Positions 1 to 8,421 are shown, counted from the stretch's first letter. The stretch is 46,948 bases of DNA from 70-18 sp041691815 (GCA_041691815.1 JBEPTZ010000019.1:1-46948); one strand, 5' to 3'. Notes: generated from the letters alone by a model not told the origin. Made by a program: numbers and translations.

Positions 1-344
1 GGAAATTTTGAAATTGGCAGCCAAACGGTCAATGCGCTGCATAATGGCGGCTAGGCCCTTGCGGCGCTCATCGGGGCAAGCGGGCAACCTAGAAGACGAT
101 GCGGCGCCGATGCGGAAGATGGGGGAGCCGAAATCGATGGCACTGGAAAATCGTTAAATAAACCAATTTGCTAGACGATACCCACCCGACAGAGCACCGG
201 CAGCCTGTAGGACATCGAAAGTTTTTTCACCCGACGCGTTGGTAAATTTCGGGCATCCCCCTATAGAGTAGGGCTAGGCATTGGGTCTGGCACCGCCGCC
301 ACGCGGAAAGTGGAGAGTGAGATGTCTGAAAGGCCCCTTATTCA
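1..344. other. Element DNA left of the excisionase-like gene, no clear gene
   Basis: This stretch is noticeably more AT-rich than the rest of the window, especially 140-260. No convincing coding region is complete here. A minus-strand ATG at 40-42 opens a frame (MQRIDRLAANFKIS) that runs off the left edge. It could be the first 14 codons of a gene carried by the element, but that is too short to identify. The rest probably carries the promoter of the small HTH gene that begins at 345. Confidence 0.4.
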
Positions 345-557
345 ATGGAAAGCGCTACCGACCCTGACCCGATAACGGTCACAATCACCGAAGCCACCAT
401 CCTATCGCGACTATCCCGCAGCACCCTGTATCGCCTCGCCGGCAGCGGAATCATACCGTTTGTGAAGTCTGGAGCACGCACGCTTGTTCCGCTACAGGCG
501 CTCAAGCATTATCTGACCTCGCTACCTTCCGCCAACATCCGCCCCTCCGTCCACTGA
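345..557 (+). CDS. Small HTH protein, AlpA/excisionase-like
   Basis: A 70-residue protein whose central part (about residues 12-58) reads as a winged-helix/MerR-like excisionase domain: a TITEATILSRLSRSTLYRLA helix-turn-helix, then GIIPFVKSGARTLVP, the basic hairpin wing typical of HTH_17 proteins. Such proteins bind element ends to steer excision, or regulate the integrase. It lies tail-to-tail with the integrase, and the two 3' ends overlap by 36 bp (522-557), so expression of one may interfere with the other. A GAAAGG at about 328-333 may be a weak ribosome site. Family assignment is fairly good. Whether it acts as excisionase or as regulator cannot be told from sequence. Confidence 0.72.
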   Translation: MESATDPDPITVTITEATILSRLSRSTLYRLAGSGIIPFVKSGARTLVPLQALKHYLTSLPSANIRPSVH

Positions 558-1808
558 CGGAACGGCACACAGGGTAGCGACCTGGCAGGCGCTCGTTGCG
601 GGTGCGGCCGACGAAGCGATTTCGTCTATTTCGTCGGCCAGCGCTTGCAGCGCACTCTTAACCTCGGGGCGGTAACTTGACAGATTATATGTTGCCGCCA
701 GCGCCGAATGGACGGAAACGTGGTTCAGTGCCGATTCGATTATATGTGGAGCGACGCCCCGCCGACCGAGCATTGTAGCTCCAGTGCGGCGCAGATCGTG
801 CCTTGTCCAGCCTGAAGTCTGGCTATCCTGCATGATCGCCTTCGCCTCACGGTCCCAATTGCCCAACGCTTTACCCGAGCTGGTGGCGAACAACAGGCTT
901 GTCCCATCGGGCTTGACCAACTCGCCTGCACTGTCCCTCGGAAGAGCATCACACAACAGTGCCAACGCCTGCCGCGACAGCGGCACTTCATGGGGTTGAC
1001 CATTCTTCGTCTCGACAATGGTCCAGATGCTCGCAGTCAGGTCGATTTCGTGCCACCTCGCCTCGCAAACTTCCTCGCGACGGGCCAGCGTCAGCAGCAT
1101 GAAACGCATGGCGGCGGCATAAGGGCGGCTGGACGCCTTCATCACTGGCAGTAGCTTCGCCAGTTCCTCCCGCGAAAGGACGCGCTGCCGACGCTTCACA
1201 GTGGCGGGGGGCGTGATCTCCGTTAATTCTTTGGGTGCATAACCGCGCCCAGGATGCGCCGCCCATTTTAGCACCGGGCGAAGATACCGCACCGAAGCGG
1301 CGGCCGATTGTTGCGCTTTGTGGGAGTCTGCCGTCATTTGGAGATCACCTATTTTTATCGTAGCCAAGGGCTTGTCGAGGCAAGCCGCAAAGACATATTC
1401 GATCATCTTCCGGGAGGCGTCCCAGGTCTTGAGCTTACTACCCTCCTTGGTGCCGTAGAGTTCCAGTAACGCCTTCAACGTGCCGACACCCTCGCGCGCC
1501 TGCTTGCTGAGCTTTCGCTTACGCCTCCCGTCCTCAATAGGATCGGCACCCTTGCGAATCTCCTCTCGCAGCGTCCTTGCGGCGGCCCGTGCTTCGGCGA
1601 TCCCCATCGTTGGATGCTGTCCCAGCGGGAAGCGGCGCGTTGGTCCAAGAGAGTCGCGACAGGAAAGCACCCAAGTCCGCCTGCCCGTTGGCGTTAGACG
1701 CAGCCACAGGCCAGGCAATGCCGCATCCGACAGATCAATCCGCGTTCTGCTCTCCGCCGCCCGCTTTGCGGCGGCCTTGATAGCGGTCTCAGTCAGGTTC
1801 ACGGCCAT
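522..1808 (-). CDS. Tyrosine-type site-specific integrase (P4-like, DUF4102 arm domain)
   Basis: About 428 residues from the preferred ATG at 1808 (MAVNLTETAIKAA). In-frame ATGs at 1835 and 1853 are also possible, none with a strong ribosome site. The N-terminal ~90 residues match the DUF4102 arm-binding domain (LPGLWLRLTPTGRRTWVL, RFPLG). A core-binding SAM-like domain follows at about 100-200, then the catalytic domain. The tyrosine recombinase residues are all visible, numbered from 1808: Arg244 (LARREEV), Lys268 (ETKNG), His337-x-x-Arg340 (RHDLR), His363 (ALNHVS) and Tyr374 (AATYNLSSY), so the enzyme looks intact. P4-type integrases insert into tRNA 3' ends, and a tRNA-Thr 3' fragment sits about 200 bp beyond its start. 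It should drive integration and excision of an element extending left of the window. Confidence 0.95.
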   Translation of the reverse strand: MAVNLTETAIKAAAKRAAESRTRIDLSDAALPGLWLRLTPTGRRTWVLSCRDSLGPTRRFPLGQHPTMGIAEARAAARTLREEIRKGADPIEDGRRKRKLSKQAREGVGTLKALLELYGTKEGSKLKTWDASRKMIEYVFAACLDKPLATIKIGDLQMTADSHKAQQSAAASVRYLRPVLKWAAHPGRGYAPKELTEITPPATVKRRQRVLSREELAKLLPVMKASSRPYAAAMRFMLLTLARREEVCEARWHEIDLTASIWTIVETKNGQPHEVPLSRQALALLCDALPRDSAGELVKPDGTSLLFATSSGKALGNWDREAKAIMQDSQTSGWTRHDLRRTGATMLGRRGVAPHIIESALNHVSVHSALAATYNLSSYRPEVKSALQALADEIDEIASSAAPATSACQVATLCAVPSVDGGADVGGR

Positions 1809-2003
1809 CGCACACTCGCTTACAATTTCAGACATCCCCGAATGGGGCAACACCGGGGCAACAAGGTTTGCGCGATACTCGGAACCGGCATGGGACGCTA
1901 AGACATGGAAGATACGATCAAGATAGCTTGTTTACAAATAGTTGATAGGGGTTTCTGGGATAGACTGAGGCAGCTTGAAACATCCCGGCACGCAGTGTAT
2001 CCC

Positions 2004-2051
2004 TAATTCGTAATCAGTAGGTCTGGAGTTCGACCCTCCGCGTCGGCACCA
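2004..2051 (+). repeat. Attachment site: displaced 3' half of tRNA-Thr(CGU)
   Basis: The sequence folds as the 3' half of a tRNA. It has an anticodon loop TTCGTAA (anticodon CGU) at 2007-2013, the 3' strand of the anticodon stem (TCAG), variable loop, T-arm TGGAG/TTCGACC/CTCCG at 2024-2040, acceptor strand CGTCGGC, discriminator A and encoded CCA ending at 2051. Upstream there is no acceptor strand GCCGACG and no D-arm, and the 5' side of the anticodon stem no longer pairs, so this is not a functional gene. This is what is left at the far end of an element that integrated at the anticodon loop. The restored full tRNA-Thr is expected at the other end, left of the window. Confidence 0.82.
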
Positions 2052-2114
2052 TATTTTTCAATTAGTTCCAGGTGAATATCCGGCAGCTTGCAGCGGTGGT
2101 TTCGCCATGCGGCT

Positions 2115-2744
2115 TCAGCTGCCACGCATCTCGTACGCGCGCAGTGCGGCAGCGACGCCCATCTTGGACATCGCGTCGGGGCGCAGGCGGAAGCGGGCGC
2201 AGCCGGCCTGGCGGTCGACGTCCAGCACCCAGATCTCCTGGCCGTTGACCGCGCCTAGCCGCACCACGACGGCATGACCGCGCACCTGGGCGGTGGCGAT
2301 GCGACCCTGGCCGAACCCGGTAACGAGCCAATGCAAATCCGGCAATGCGATGGCTTCGCTCGCTGCGCCATCCGCGGCTTCGCCAGGTGCGGTGACCAGC
2401 AGGGCGGCGAGTCGGGCCGCCTCGCGATAACTGCCCTGTGCCTGGATGGAGGCGATCGCGCCGCGCCCCTGGGTCACGCCGGCAAAGGCGCGGAACACCG
2501 GCTTCAAATCCTCCGGGTCCAGCAGATACAGCACCACGCCCATGCATTCCGACCGCTTGCGGCAGAGCGGCGCCACCGCGTCGCGCAGGAAGGCGGCGAT
2601 CTCGGCGTGGTCGATGCCGCGCTGCTCGTTGTCATAGGCGAAGCGCACCCGCCAACTGGCCCAGTCCCTGACCCAGGGCGGCGTATCGAGGGTGAGCAGG
2701 GCCATCGCCCGCGCCTCGGAGGGGAAGGATGATGGGACGGACAT
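2115..2744 (-). CDS. Hypothetical protein, about 200 residues
   Basis: A 209-residue frame. An internal ATG at 2705 (MALLTLDTPPWVRDW) gives 196 residues and may be the real start. I do not recognise the family. The protein has no membrane segment or signal peptide and looks like a cytoplasmic alpha/beta protein. Blocks include a Trp-rich start (PPWVRDWASWRVRF), a Cys-bearing helix (PLCRKRSECMGVVLYLL) and a C-terminal stretch (NGQEIWVLDVDRQAGCARFRL). GC-biased codon use and sustained hydrophobic patterning support real coding. It is the first chromosomal gene after the tRNA-Thr fragment and ends about 60 bp from it. It is separated from the sulfotransferase gene by 320 bp, so an operon with it is unlikely. 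Confidence 0.65.
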   Translation of the reverse strand: MSVPSSFPSEARAMALLTLDTPPWVRDWASWRVRFAYDNEQRGIDHAEIAAFLRDAVAPLCRKRSECMGVVLYLLDPEDLKPVFRAFAGVTQGRGAIASIQAQGSYREAARLAALLVTAPGEAADGAASEAIALPDLHWLVTGFGQGRIATAQVRGHAVVVRLGAVNGQEIWVLDVDRQAGCARFRLRPDAMSKMGVAAALRAYEMRGS

Positions 2745-3064
2745 GCCGCATGATGAGCCGGGGCGGTTAATGATCGGTCAAGCTGCCCCATGCTACCGAG
2801 ACCCCGCGTGGGTGACTCCGGGGGACATCACCGCGGCGGTGGGGATGTGGTTGCGTGCCGGGTGAATGGCCGGCGTTCACCATGGCAGCGCCGCTACGGC
2901 CGGATTTCGACGCTGCGGCACCTTTGGCGGCGGTTCGACTGAGCTAAGGTGGCGGGGCGCGCCGTGCCTGCGCAGCGACGCTGCCGTTTGATGGCGACGC
3001 GAAATCGTGCAATCGGTAGCGTTCGAGGCGTTCCTCCGCCGTAGCGCAGCCGCAAGACGATGCG
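2745..3064. other. Intergenic, no gene seen
   Basis: 320 bp between the hypothetical gene and the sulfotransferase gene. Both are on the minus strand, so this holds the 3' flank of the sulfotransferase gene and the promoter of the hypothetical gene. Frames through here are antisense or out-of-frame shadows. I see no repeat, RNA gene or clear terminator. Confidence 0.4.
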
Positions 3065-3865
3065 TTAGCCATTCGTGGCGGGAACAGCGGCTTGCGGGCG
3101 ACGCGGATAACGATCGGCGAGGTATTGCCGTAGCAAAGCCTCCGTTCCGTCGTTGCTGGTCAAACCGAATTTCCCATCCTGCCAATCCGGCATATCGTCG
3201 AGCGTGACATTCTGAATCCCGCTTTCTTTGCAAATCGCCAGCAGGGCATGCTGCGCGCAGGTTCGGATCGCCTCGTAATACAGGGTCAAGGGAACCATTT
3301 TGTTGCGGCCAAAGAATTTCATCCAACTCATTTTGGTGGCCTGAAGATGCCGCAGCAAGCCATCAATACGGTAGCGGTCATATTTGAGATCGGGCTGCTC
3401 CTGTTTGTTTGCGTCGAGCGGGACGTGCCAAACCTGAGTCGTGCTGGCGATGTACAGCGACATCGCCTGGGCTTCGAGATCAACGCGATCGAGATAGATA
3501 AACTTGACGTTCGGGAAAATCGCACGGAATGCGTCGGATTGGTCGAGGAATTCAAAGTCGTTCCACGATACCTTGAACGCCAGTATGTCACCGATCATTG
3601 TACGGTCGATGTGGCGCAGGTAAGCCTCGAAGGTGGGCAGGTTGTTGTCTCGCGCAATGGCATCCGCCACGCCGCGGGGATTGAATATCTCGAAAATAAA
3701 GCTAAACCCAAACTTGCATGACAAGAGTGAAAGCAGCCCGGTACTGCCGACACGCGCACTGATCGCGAATATCACCACCGGTCGTGTTACCGAAAACGAC
3801 CCTGCCAGTTCCCGAAGCGCGTTGGGTTTTTCAAGTTCCGGGAAAATGCGGCTGATCTCAAACAT
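3065..3865 (-). CDS. Stf0-like sulfotransferase
   Basis: 266 residues from the ATG at 3865 (MFEISRIFPELEK). A GTG 13 codons upstream is also possible, but GAGGAG about 13 nt before the ATG favours the shorter form. Near the N-terminus, ISARVGSTGLLSLL resembles the 5'-phosphosulfate-binding loop of PAPS-dependent sulfotransferases. FIYLDRVDLEAQAMSLYIA with a following TQVWH fits the 3'-phosphate-binding segment of the Stf0/NodH type. The acceptor is unknown: a lipid, glycolipid or the exopolysaccharide made by the downstream locus are options. GC content and codon use are clearly lower than in the flanking genes (many AAA, ATT and TTT codons), which suggests later acquisition. Family call is good; substrate unknown. 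Confidence 0.78.
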   Translation of the reverse strand: MFEISRIFPELEKPNALRELAGSFSVTRPVVIFAISARVGSTGLLSLLSCKFGFSFIFEIFNPRGVADAIARDNNLPTFEAYLRHIDRTMIGDILAFKVSWNDFEFLDQSDAFRAIFPNVKFIYLDRVDLEAQAMSLYIASTTQVWHVPLDANKQEQPDLKYDRYRIDGLLRHLQATKMSWMKFFGRNKMVPLTLYYEAIRTCAQHALLAICKESGIQNVTLDDMPDWQDGKFGLTSNDGTEALLRQYLADRYPRRPQAAVPATNG

Positions 3866-4047
3866 GAATTGTATATCACTCCTCGGGCGGCGGCGACATG
3901 TCACAGCAACGCATTGCAGAGTCCACAGGGCGCGCGTCGCTCCAGGACATCGAGATTCACCGATCGTCGTCTAACACGACATTCGCCAATAATAAATCGG
4001 GAAAAGAGTGCACGGCCGAGCGCGTTGCCCGGGCGATGCTCGCGCCA

Positions 4048-5478
4048 CTACCCGCCCGTATTCCGGAACCCGCCCACCCCGCGCTCGATCGTCGTTACAT
4101 GCTGCGGCTGGAAGCCGCTGGCGTTGGGCAGGCCGCAGGAATGGGCGATGATCTCCACCTCCTCGCGCACCCGGTTGGCGTAGCGCATCACCCGCACCGC
4201 CTTGTCGGTGGGGTCGAGGCCGGCGATCAGCCGCGGGTCGACCGAGGTGACACCGGTGGGGCATTTTCCGGTGCTGCATTTCATTGCCTGGATGCAGCCG
4301 AGCGAGAACATGAAGCCGCGCGCCGAGGAGACGAAGTCCGCGCCCATGCACAGCGCCCAGGCCACCTTGTCCGGCGTTACCAGCTTGCCGGAGGCTGTGA
4401 TGCGGATGCGTTCCTGCAGGCCATGGCGGGCGCGGGCGGCGACGATCAGCGGCAGGGCCTGGGTGATCGGCAGGCCGACGTAATCGGCCAGCGGCGCCGG
4501 GGCGGCGCCGGTGCCGCCCTCGCCGCCGTCGATCTGCACATAATCCGGGCAATGAGCCGGGTTCAGCGCGCAGTCGGCGAACCACTCGTCGAGGAAGCCC
4601 TCCTGCCCGGCCACCAGTTTCACCCCGACCGGGCAGCCGGTCACCCGGCGCACACGGTCGACGAAGGCGCCAAGCTCGGCGATATTGGCGATATCGGTGT
4701 GGCGGTTCGGGCTGATGCTGTCCTGCCCCTCGGGGATGCCGCGGATGGCCGCGATCTCGGCGGAGACCTTGGCGCCCGGCAGGATGCCGCCCTTGCCGGG
4801 CTTGGCGCCCTGGGCCAGCTTGACCTCGAACATCCGCACCTGCTCGTGGGCGGCAATCTCGCGCAGCCGGTCTTCCGACAGGTTGCCGTGGGCGTCGCGC
4901 ACGCCGTATTTGGCGGTGCCGATCTGCATGATGACGTCGCAGCCGCCCTCCAGATGGTATTTCGCCAGGCCGCCCTCGCCGGTCGCCATCCAGATGCCGG
5001 CCTGCTTGGCGCCGCGCGAGAGCGCGCTCACCGCGGCATGGCTCAGCGCGCCATAGCTCATGCCGGAGATGTTGAAGAAACTCGGGGCCAGATAGGGCCG
5101 CGCGGAGGCACCGGGGCCTTCGGCAATGCCGATCTGCTTGGCCGGCCAGGCGGAGCGTTCCTCATCCAGGATCGGGAAGGGGGCGTTGCGGAAGGCGAAT
5201 GGCGGGGCGGCCTCGCTGCCGAAGCTGACCAGGTTGGAGACGCCCTTGGCGCTGCGATAGATCCAGGAGCGCTCCAGCCGGTTGAACGGCCGCTCCAGCC
5301 AATCCGGCAGGTATTGGTACTGGCGCATATATTCGCCGAAACTCTCCGAAAAGTAGCGGAAATGGCCGAGTACCGGGAAGTTCCGCAGGATGGTGTGCTC
5401 GGTCTGGTGCGTGTCGCGCCAATAGGTAACCGCCACCCACGCGGCGGCCAGCAGCAGCAGCACAAGCACTGTGATCAT
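4048..5478 (-). CDS. FMN-binding glutamate synthase domain protein (membrane-anchored)
   Basis: 476 residues. Residues 1-20 form a hydrophobic N-terminal helix, so the enzyme is probably tethered to the inner membrane facing the cytoplasm. Residues ~90-440 match the synthase domain of ferredoxin-type GltB: NISGMSYGALSHAA, the GEGG loop, QIDGGEGGTGAAP, and the FMN-phosphate region ITASGKLVTPDKVAWALCMGADFV. Cys395-x5-Cys401-x4-Cys406 reproduces the [3Fe-4S] spacing of glutamate synthases. There is no glutaminase (class II amidotransferase) domain, so it cannot use glutamine alone as classical GltB does. Such stand-alone proteins are of uncertain reaction. GGAGG lies about 7 nt before the ATG at 5478. 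It is divergent from the NYN gene. Confidence 0.88.
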   Translation of the reverse strand: MITVLVLLLLAAAWVAVTYWRDTHQTEHTILRNFPVLGHFRYFSESFGEYMRQYQYLPDWLERPFNRLERSWIYRSAKGVSNLVSFGSEAAPPFAFRNAPFPILDEERSAWPAKQIGIAEGPGASARPYLAPSFFNISGMSYGALSHAAVSALSRGAKQAGIWMATGEGGLAKYHLEGGCDVIMQIGTAKYGVRDAHGNLSEDRLREIAAHEQVRMFEVKLAQGAKPGKGGILPGAKVSAEIAAIRGIPEGQDSISPNRHTDIANIAELGAFVDRVRRVTGCPVGVKLVAGQEGFLDEWFADCALNPAHCPDYVQIDGGEGGTGAAPAPLADYVGLPITQALPLIVAARARHGLQERIRITASGKLVTPDKVAWALCMGADFVSSARGFMFSLGCIQAMKCSTGKCPTGVTSVDPRLIAGLDPTDKAVRVMRYANRVREEVEIIAHSCGLPNASGFQPQHVTTIERGVGGFRNTGG

Positions 5479-5613
5479 CGGGCATCCTCCCCTTGCCGCC
5501 GGATGCGGCTGGCAGCGAGGTTAGCAGAGAAATGTTGCGGACGGTTGAACAGTTCGACGCTTGCTTTCCGACTAAAACGCAACGATCATGCTTGCGGAGC
5601 TCATGGAGGGGAC

Positions 5614-6390
5614 ATGGCCGACTCGGACCGTTCGCCACGATTGGCCGTGCTTATCGATGCCGAGAACGTACCGCCGCGTGCCGCCGAGCGGCTGTTCGAT
5701 GAGATCGCCCGGCTTGGCGAGGCCAGCGTGCGGCGCATCTACGGCGATTTTTCCGAGGCGCGGCTGAAAAGCTGGGCGGCGCTGCTGCCGGGCCTGGCGA
5801 TCATCCCGCAGCAGCAGTTCGGCAACACGGTGGGCAAGAATGCGTCCGACATTGCGCTGGTGATCGATGCGATGGATTTGCTGCATACTGGCCGGTTCGA
5901 TGGGTTTTGCCTGGTTTCGTCGGATAGCGATTTTACCCGCCTGGCCTCGCGTATCCGCGAGCAGGGGGTGGACGTCTACGGTTTCGGCGAGATGAAGACG
6001 CCACAGAGTTTTCGGCAGGCGTGCAAGTTATTTATTTACATCGAAAATCTGATCGAGAACTTTCAGCCAGCGGTCGTGGCGCCCAAGGCGGTACCGCCCC
6101 CTCCGGCCCCATCGATCGCCCCACAGGCGAAGGCGTTACCGCTGCTCCGCCGCGCCCTGGCGCAGATTGAGGACGACGATGGCTGGGTGCATCTGGGTCG
6201 GCTTGGGCAGCAGATTGCCAAGCTGGCGCCAGATTTCGACTCCCGCACCTACGGTCAGAAGAACTTGAGCGGCCTGGTCGCCGCAACCGGCGCATTCGAG
6301 ACGGTCACCAAGGCCGGCGCCCCGCATGTCCGCTTCAAGCCACCGGGTAAGCAGGCGGCGGGCAAAGCTGTCCAACCTGCTGGTCGATGA
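5614..6390 (+). CDS. NYN domain protein with C-terminal LOTUS/OST-HTH domain
   Basis: 258 residues from the ATG at 5614, with GGAGGGG just upstream. The frame stays open far 5' of this, but that part is antisense to the glutamate synthase gene. Residues ~8-150 are a NYN (PIN-like) nuclease domain with acidic positions Asp15 (AVLIDAENVP), Asp79/Asp85 (ASDIALVIDAMD) and Asp104/Asp106 (LVSSDSDFTRLA). A Pro-rich linker (~155-172) leads to a LOTUS/OST-HTH domain at ~174-242 (DGWVHLGRLGQQIAKL, RTYGQKNLSGLV), a fold that binds RNA. By family this is a metal-dependent RNase or RNA-binding regulator. The target is unknown. It ends about 30 bp from the convergent TPR gene. Confidence 0.88.
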   Translation: MADSDRSPRLAVLIDAENVPPRAAERLFDEIARLGEASVRRIYGDFSEARLKSWAALLPGLAIIPQQQFGNTVGKNASDIALVIDAMDLLHTGRFDGFCLVSSDSDFTRLASRIREQGVDVYGFGEMKTPQSFRQACKLFIYIENLIENFQPAVVAPKAVPPPPAPSIAPQAKALPLLRRALAQIEDDDGWVHLGRLGQQIAKLAPDFDSRTYGQKNLSGLVAATGAFETVTKAGAPHVRFKPPGKQAAGKAVQPAGR

Positions 6391-6423
6391 TCGGAGGCGC
6401 GACATCGCCGGCGCCACTGGTGG

Positions 6424-8421
6424 CTACTTCGCCAAACCCTGCAGCCGCTTGATTTCCGCCTGCAGCTTCGGATTGTCCGGCACCAGCGTGTTCAGCCGCT
6501 GCAGCACCACCAGCGCGTCGGCATTGCGGCCCAATTCGGCCAGTGCGGCGGCCTTGCCCTGGAGCAGCGGCGGCATGTCTGGCCGGCTGCCCAGCAGCGC
6601 CTCGAAGCTGGCCAGTGCATCCTGCGGTCGCTTGACCGCCAGCAGGCTCCAGGCGCGGAGCAGCATGGCAGTGCCATTGTTCGGCGTGATCTGCAGCGCC
6701 GTCTCGGCGGCGGCCAGCGCGTCTGCGTGATGGCCCAGCGCCTGGAGCGCACGTGCGCGGCCGATCAGTGCGGTTACCCGTCCGGGTTGCAGCTTCAATT
6801 CGCTGTCGTATAGCCCAAGCGCCAGATCGGGGCGTCGTGTCGCCAGCAGCGCATTGCCCAGCGCCTCCTGCACCCCCGGCTGGGAGGGCGCGAGCTGGAT
6901 GGCCTGACGCGCCACCTGCACCGCTTCCGGCACCCGATGCAGGGCGAGCAGCGCGGCGCTCTCCAGCATCAGCGCGGTGCCGTCATCGGGTGCGATGCGG
7001 CGAGCGGTGCGCGCCTGCTGATAGGCGTCGTTGAACTTGCTGACGGTCAGATAGAACCGGGCCGTGGAAACATGCGCCCAGGCGGAATTCGGCGCCAGGG
7101 CCAGCACCTGCTGCTGGGCGTCATTGGCCTCGGTGGCACGGCCGAGGCTCAGCAGCACCATCGCACGCGCCGCCCAGACCGCCGGGTCGAGCCGACCCGG
7201 CTGGCCGATCGCGTCCAGCGTGCCCAGTGCGCCGCTCGGGTCGCCTGCGGACGTCTGAGCGCGCGCCAGCAACATGCTGATGGTTCGGCGCGCCTGCTCG
7301 CCCCCGACCCCCCGGCCGGTCGCCGGGTCGTTCAGCAGCGAGCGCAGCGCCGCCATCACCACGGCTGGCCGCGGCTCCATCTCGCTCTTGTACCAGGCAT
7401 ACAGCACCGGGTCGGCGATCCGCCACACTTCGGCGGCGACGAAGGCAATTGCCGGATCGATCTGCTCGACGGTGATACCGTTCTGGCTGGCGATCTCGCC
7501 GGCGCCGGTCATGTGCAGGCGCAGCGACAGCTTGCCGTCCGGCTGCTTCACCACATCGGCGGTCACCCGCTGCACCGGTGCTGCGAAAAGGTCACGCAGG
7601 TAGCTGGCGATTCCGCGGCGCGACAGCAGCGGCGCCGGCGGCCCGACCGGGGGTGCGGGCGGGATGCTGCCTTCCGGCCGATCGCTGCGATCGGCCACGG
7701 TCAGCCGTCGCATCTGGGTCACCTGGTCGATCAGATGCGCCGCCAGTACCGCGGGGGTGCGCCCGGTGGCGGCAACCTCGGCCGGCACCGGGATCGGCAT
7801 CACCACCACGCCGACATGCCGCATCTCGCGCAGCACCAGCCCCGCCACCACCACCACCGCCACAAGCGGGGCGAGATACAGCACGCCGAACCGTCCGGCG
7901 CGCCGCAACCGCGGACCCCAGAGCCGCCTGTGGGTCTGCCACCAGGACAGCGGTGGCTGAGGTCGTGTCTGCATGCCCGACTGCGCGGCGGGTGTCTGGC
8001 CGGCCGCCGATTGCGCCGGCCGGGGGCCATGTGCGACCGGGTTGGGCTTTTTCAGCCGGCGCGCCAGCGCCGCCGGAGAGCCGCGCCTCGTCGCACGTTT
8101 GCCTCGCCAGGCCGCGGCGTGGTCGCCGGCCCTTGATGAGGGCGTCTCTGTCGCCGCGGCATCGGCCATCGACGATGCGCCGGGTCCCTGCAATTGCCCT
8201 GGCGGCAGCGGCATGCTGGCCGGGCCGAATTTGCGCTTTGGCAGTTCCGGCGGCGCGACCGGCGCCTGGTCGCGCGCCTGGACATAGCCGGGCGGCAGCG
8301 GCATCGCCGCCTCGTTCTTGTGCCGTCGCCGGACCGGAGCGGGCGGCGGGAGCGGCGACTGGGCGTAAACGCGGCGGCGGCGCTTGCGCAACCCCACCAA
8401 GCGTAGCAGCCATCCGATCAT
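6424..8421 (-). CDS. Membrane-anchored TPR-repeat protein
   Basis: 665 residues from the ATG at 8421 (MIGWLLRLVGLRKRRRRV). An in-frame ATG at 8511 would add 30 residues, and neither start has a strong ribosome site. The first ~175 residues are cytoplasmic, basic and Pro-rich and carry a duplicated MPLPPG motif spaced exactly 30 residues apart. A single membrane helix (LYLAPLVAVVVVAGLVL) follows, then a globular part of unknown fold, then about seven TPR-like repeats to the C-terminus, for example LAPNSAWAHVSTARFYL and ITPNNGTAMLLRAWSLL. By topology the TPRs lie in the periplasm and probably scaffold an envelope complex. It is divergent from the sensor kinase gene. Function is unknown; a link to the EPS locus is only positional. 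Confidence 0.8.
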   Translation of the reverse strand: MIGWLLRLVGLRKRRRRVYAQSPLPPPAPVRRRHKNEAAMPLPPGYVQARDQAPVAPPELPKRKFGPASMPLPPGQLQGPGASSMADAAATETPSSRAGDHAAAWRGKRATRRGSPAALARRLKKPNPVAHGPRPAQSAAGQTPAAQSGMQTRPQPPLSWWQTHRRLWGPRLRRAGRFGVLYLAPLVAVVVVAGLVLREMRHVGVVVMPIPVPAEVAATGRTPAVLAAHLIDQVTQMRRLTVADRSDRPEGSIPPAPPVGPPAPLLSRRGIASYLRDLFAAPVQRVTADVVKQPDGKLSLRLHMTGAGEIASQNGITVEQIDPAIAFVAAEVWRIADPVLYAWYKSEMEPRPAVVMAALRSLLNDPATGRGVGGEQARRTISMLLARAQTSAGDPSGALGTLDAIGQPGRLDPAVWAARAMVLLSLGRATEANDAQQQVLALAPNSAWAHVSTARFYLTVSKFNDAYQQARTARRIAPDDGTALMLESAALLALHRVPEAVQVARQAIQLAPSQPGVQEALGNALLATRRPDLALGLYDSELKLQPGRVTALIGRARALQALGHHADALAAAETALQITPNNGTAMLLRAWSLLAVKRPQDALASFEALLGSRPDMPPLLQGKAAALAELGRNADALVVLQRLNTLVPDNPKLQAEIKRLQGLAK

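Noticed and set aside
3898..5613. Very long plus-strand open frame leading into the NYN gene
   Set aside because: It is antisense to the glutamate synthase gene, whose motifs are unmistakable; the translation is Gly/Ala/Arg/His-rich and lacks family features. Only the part from 5614 is real.
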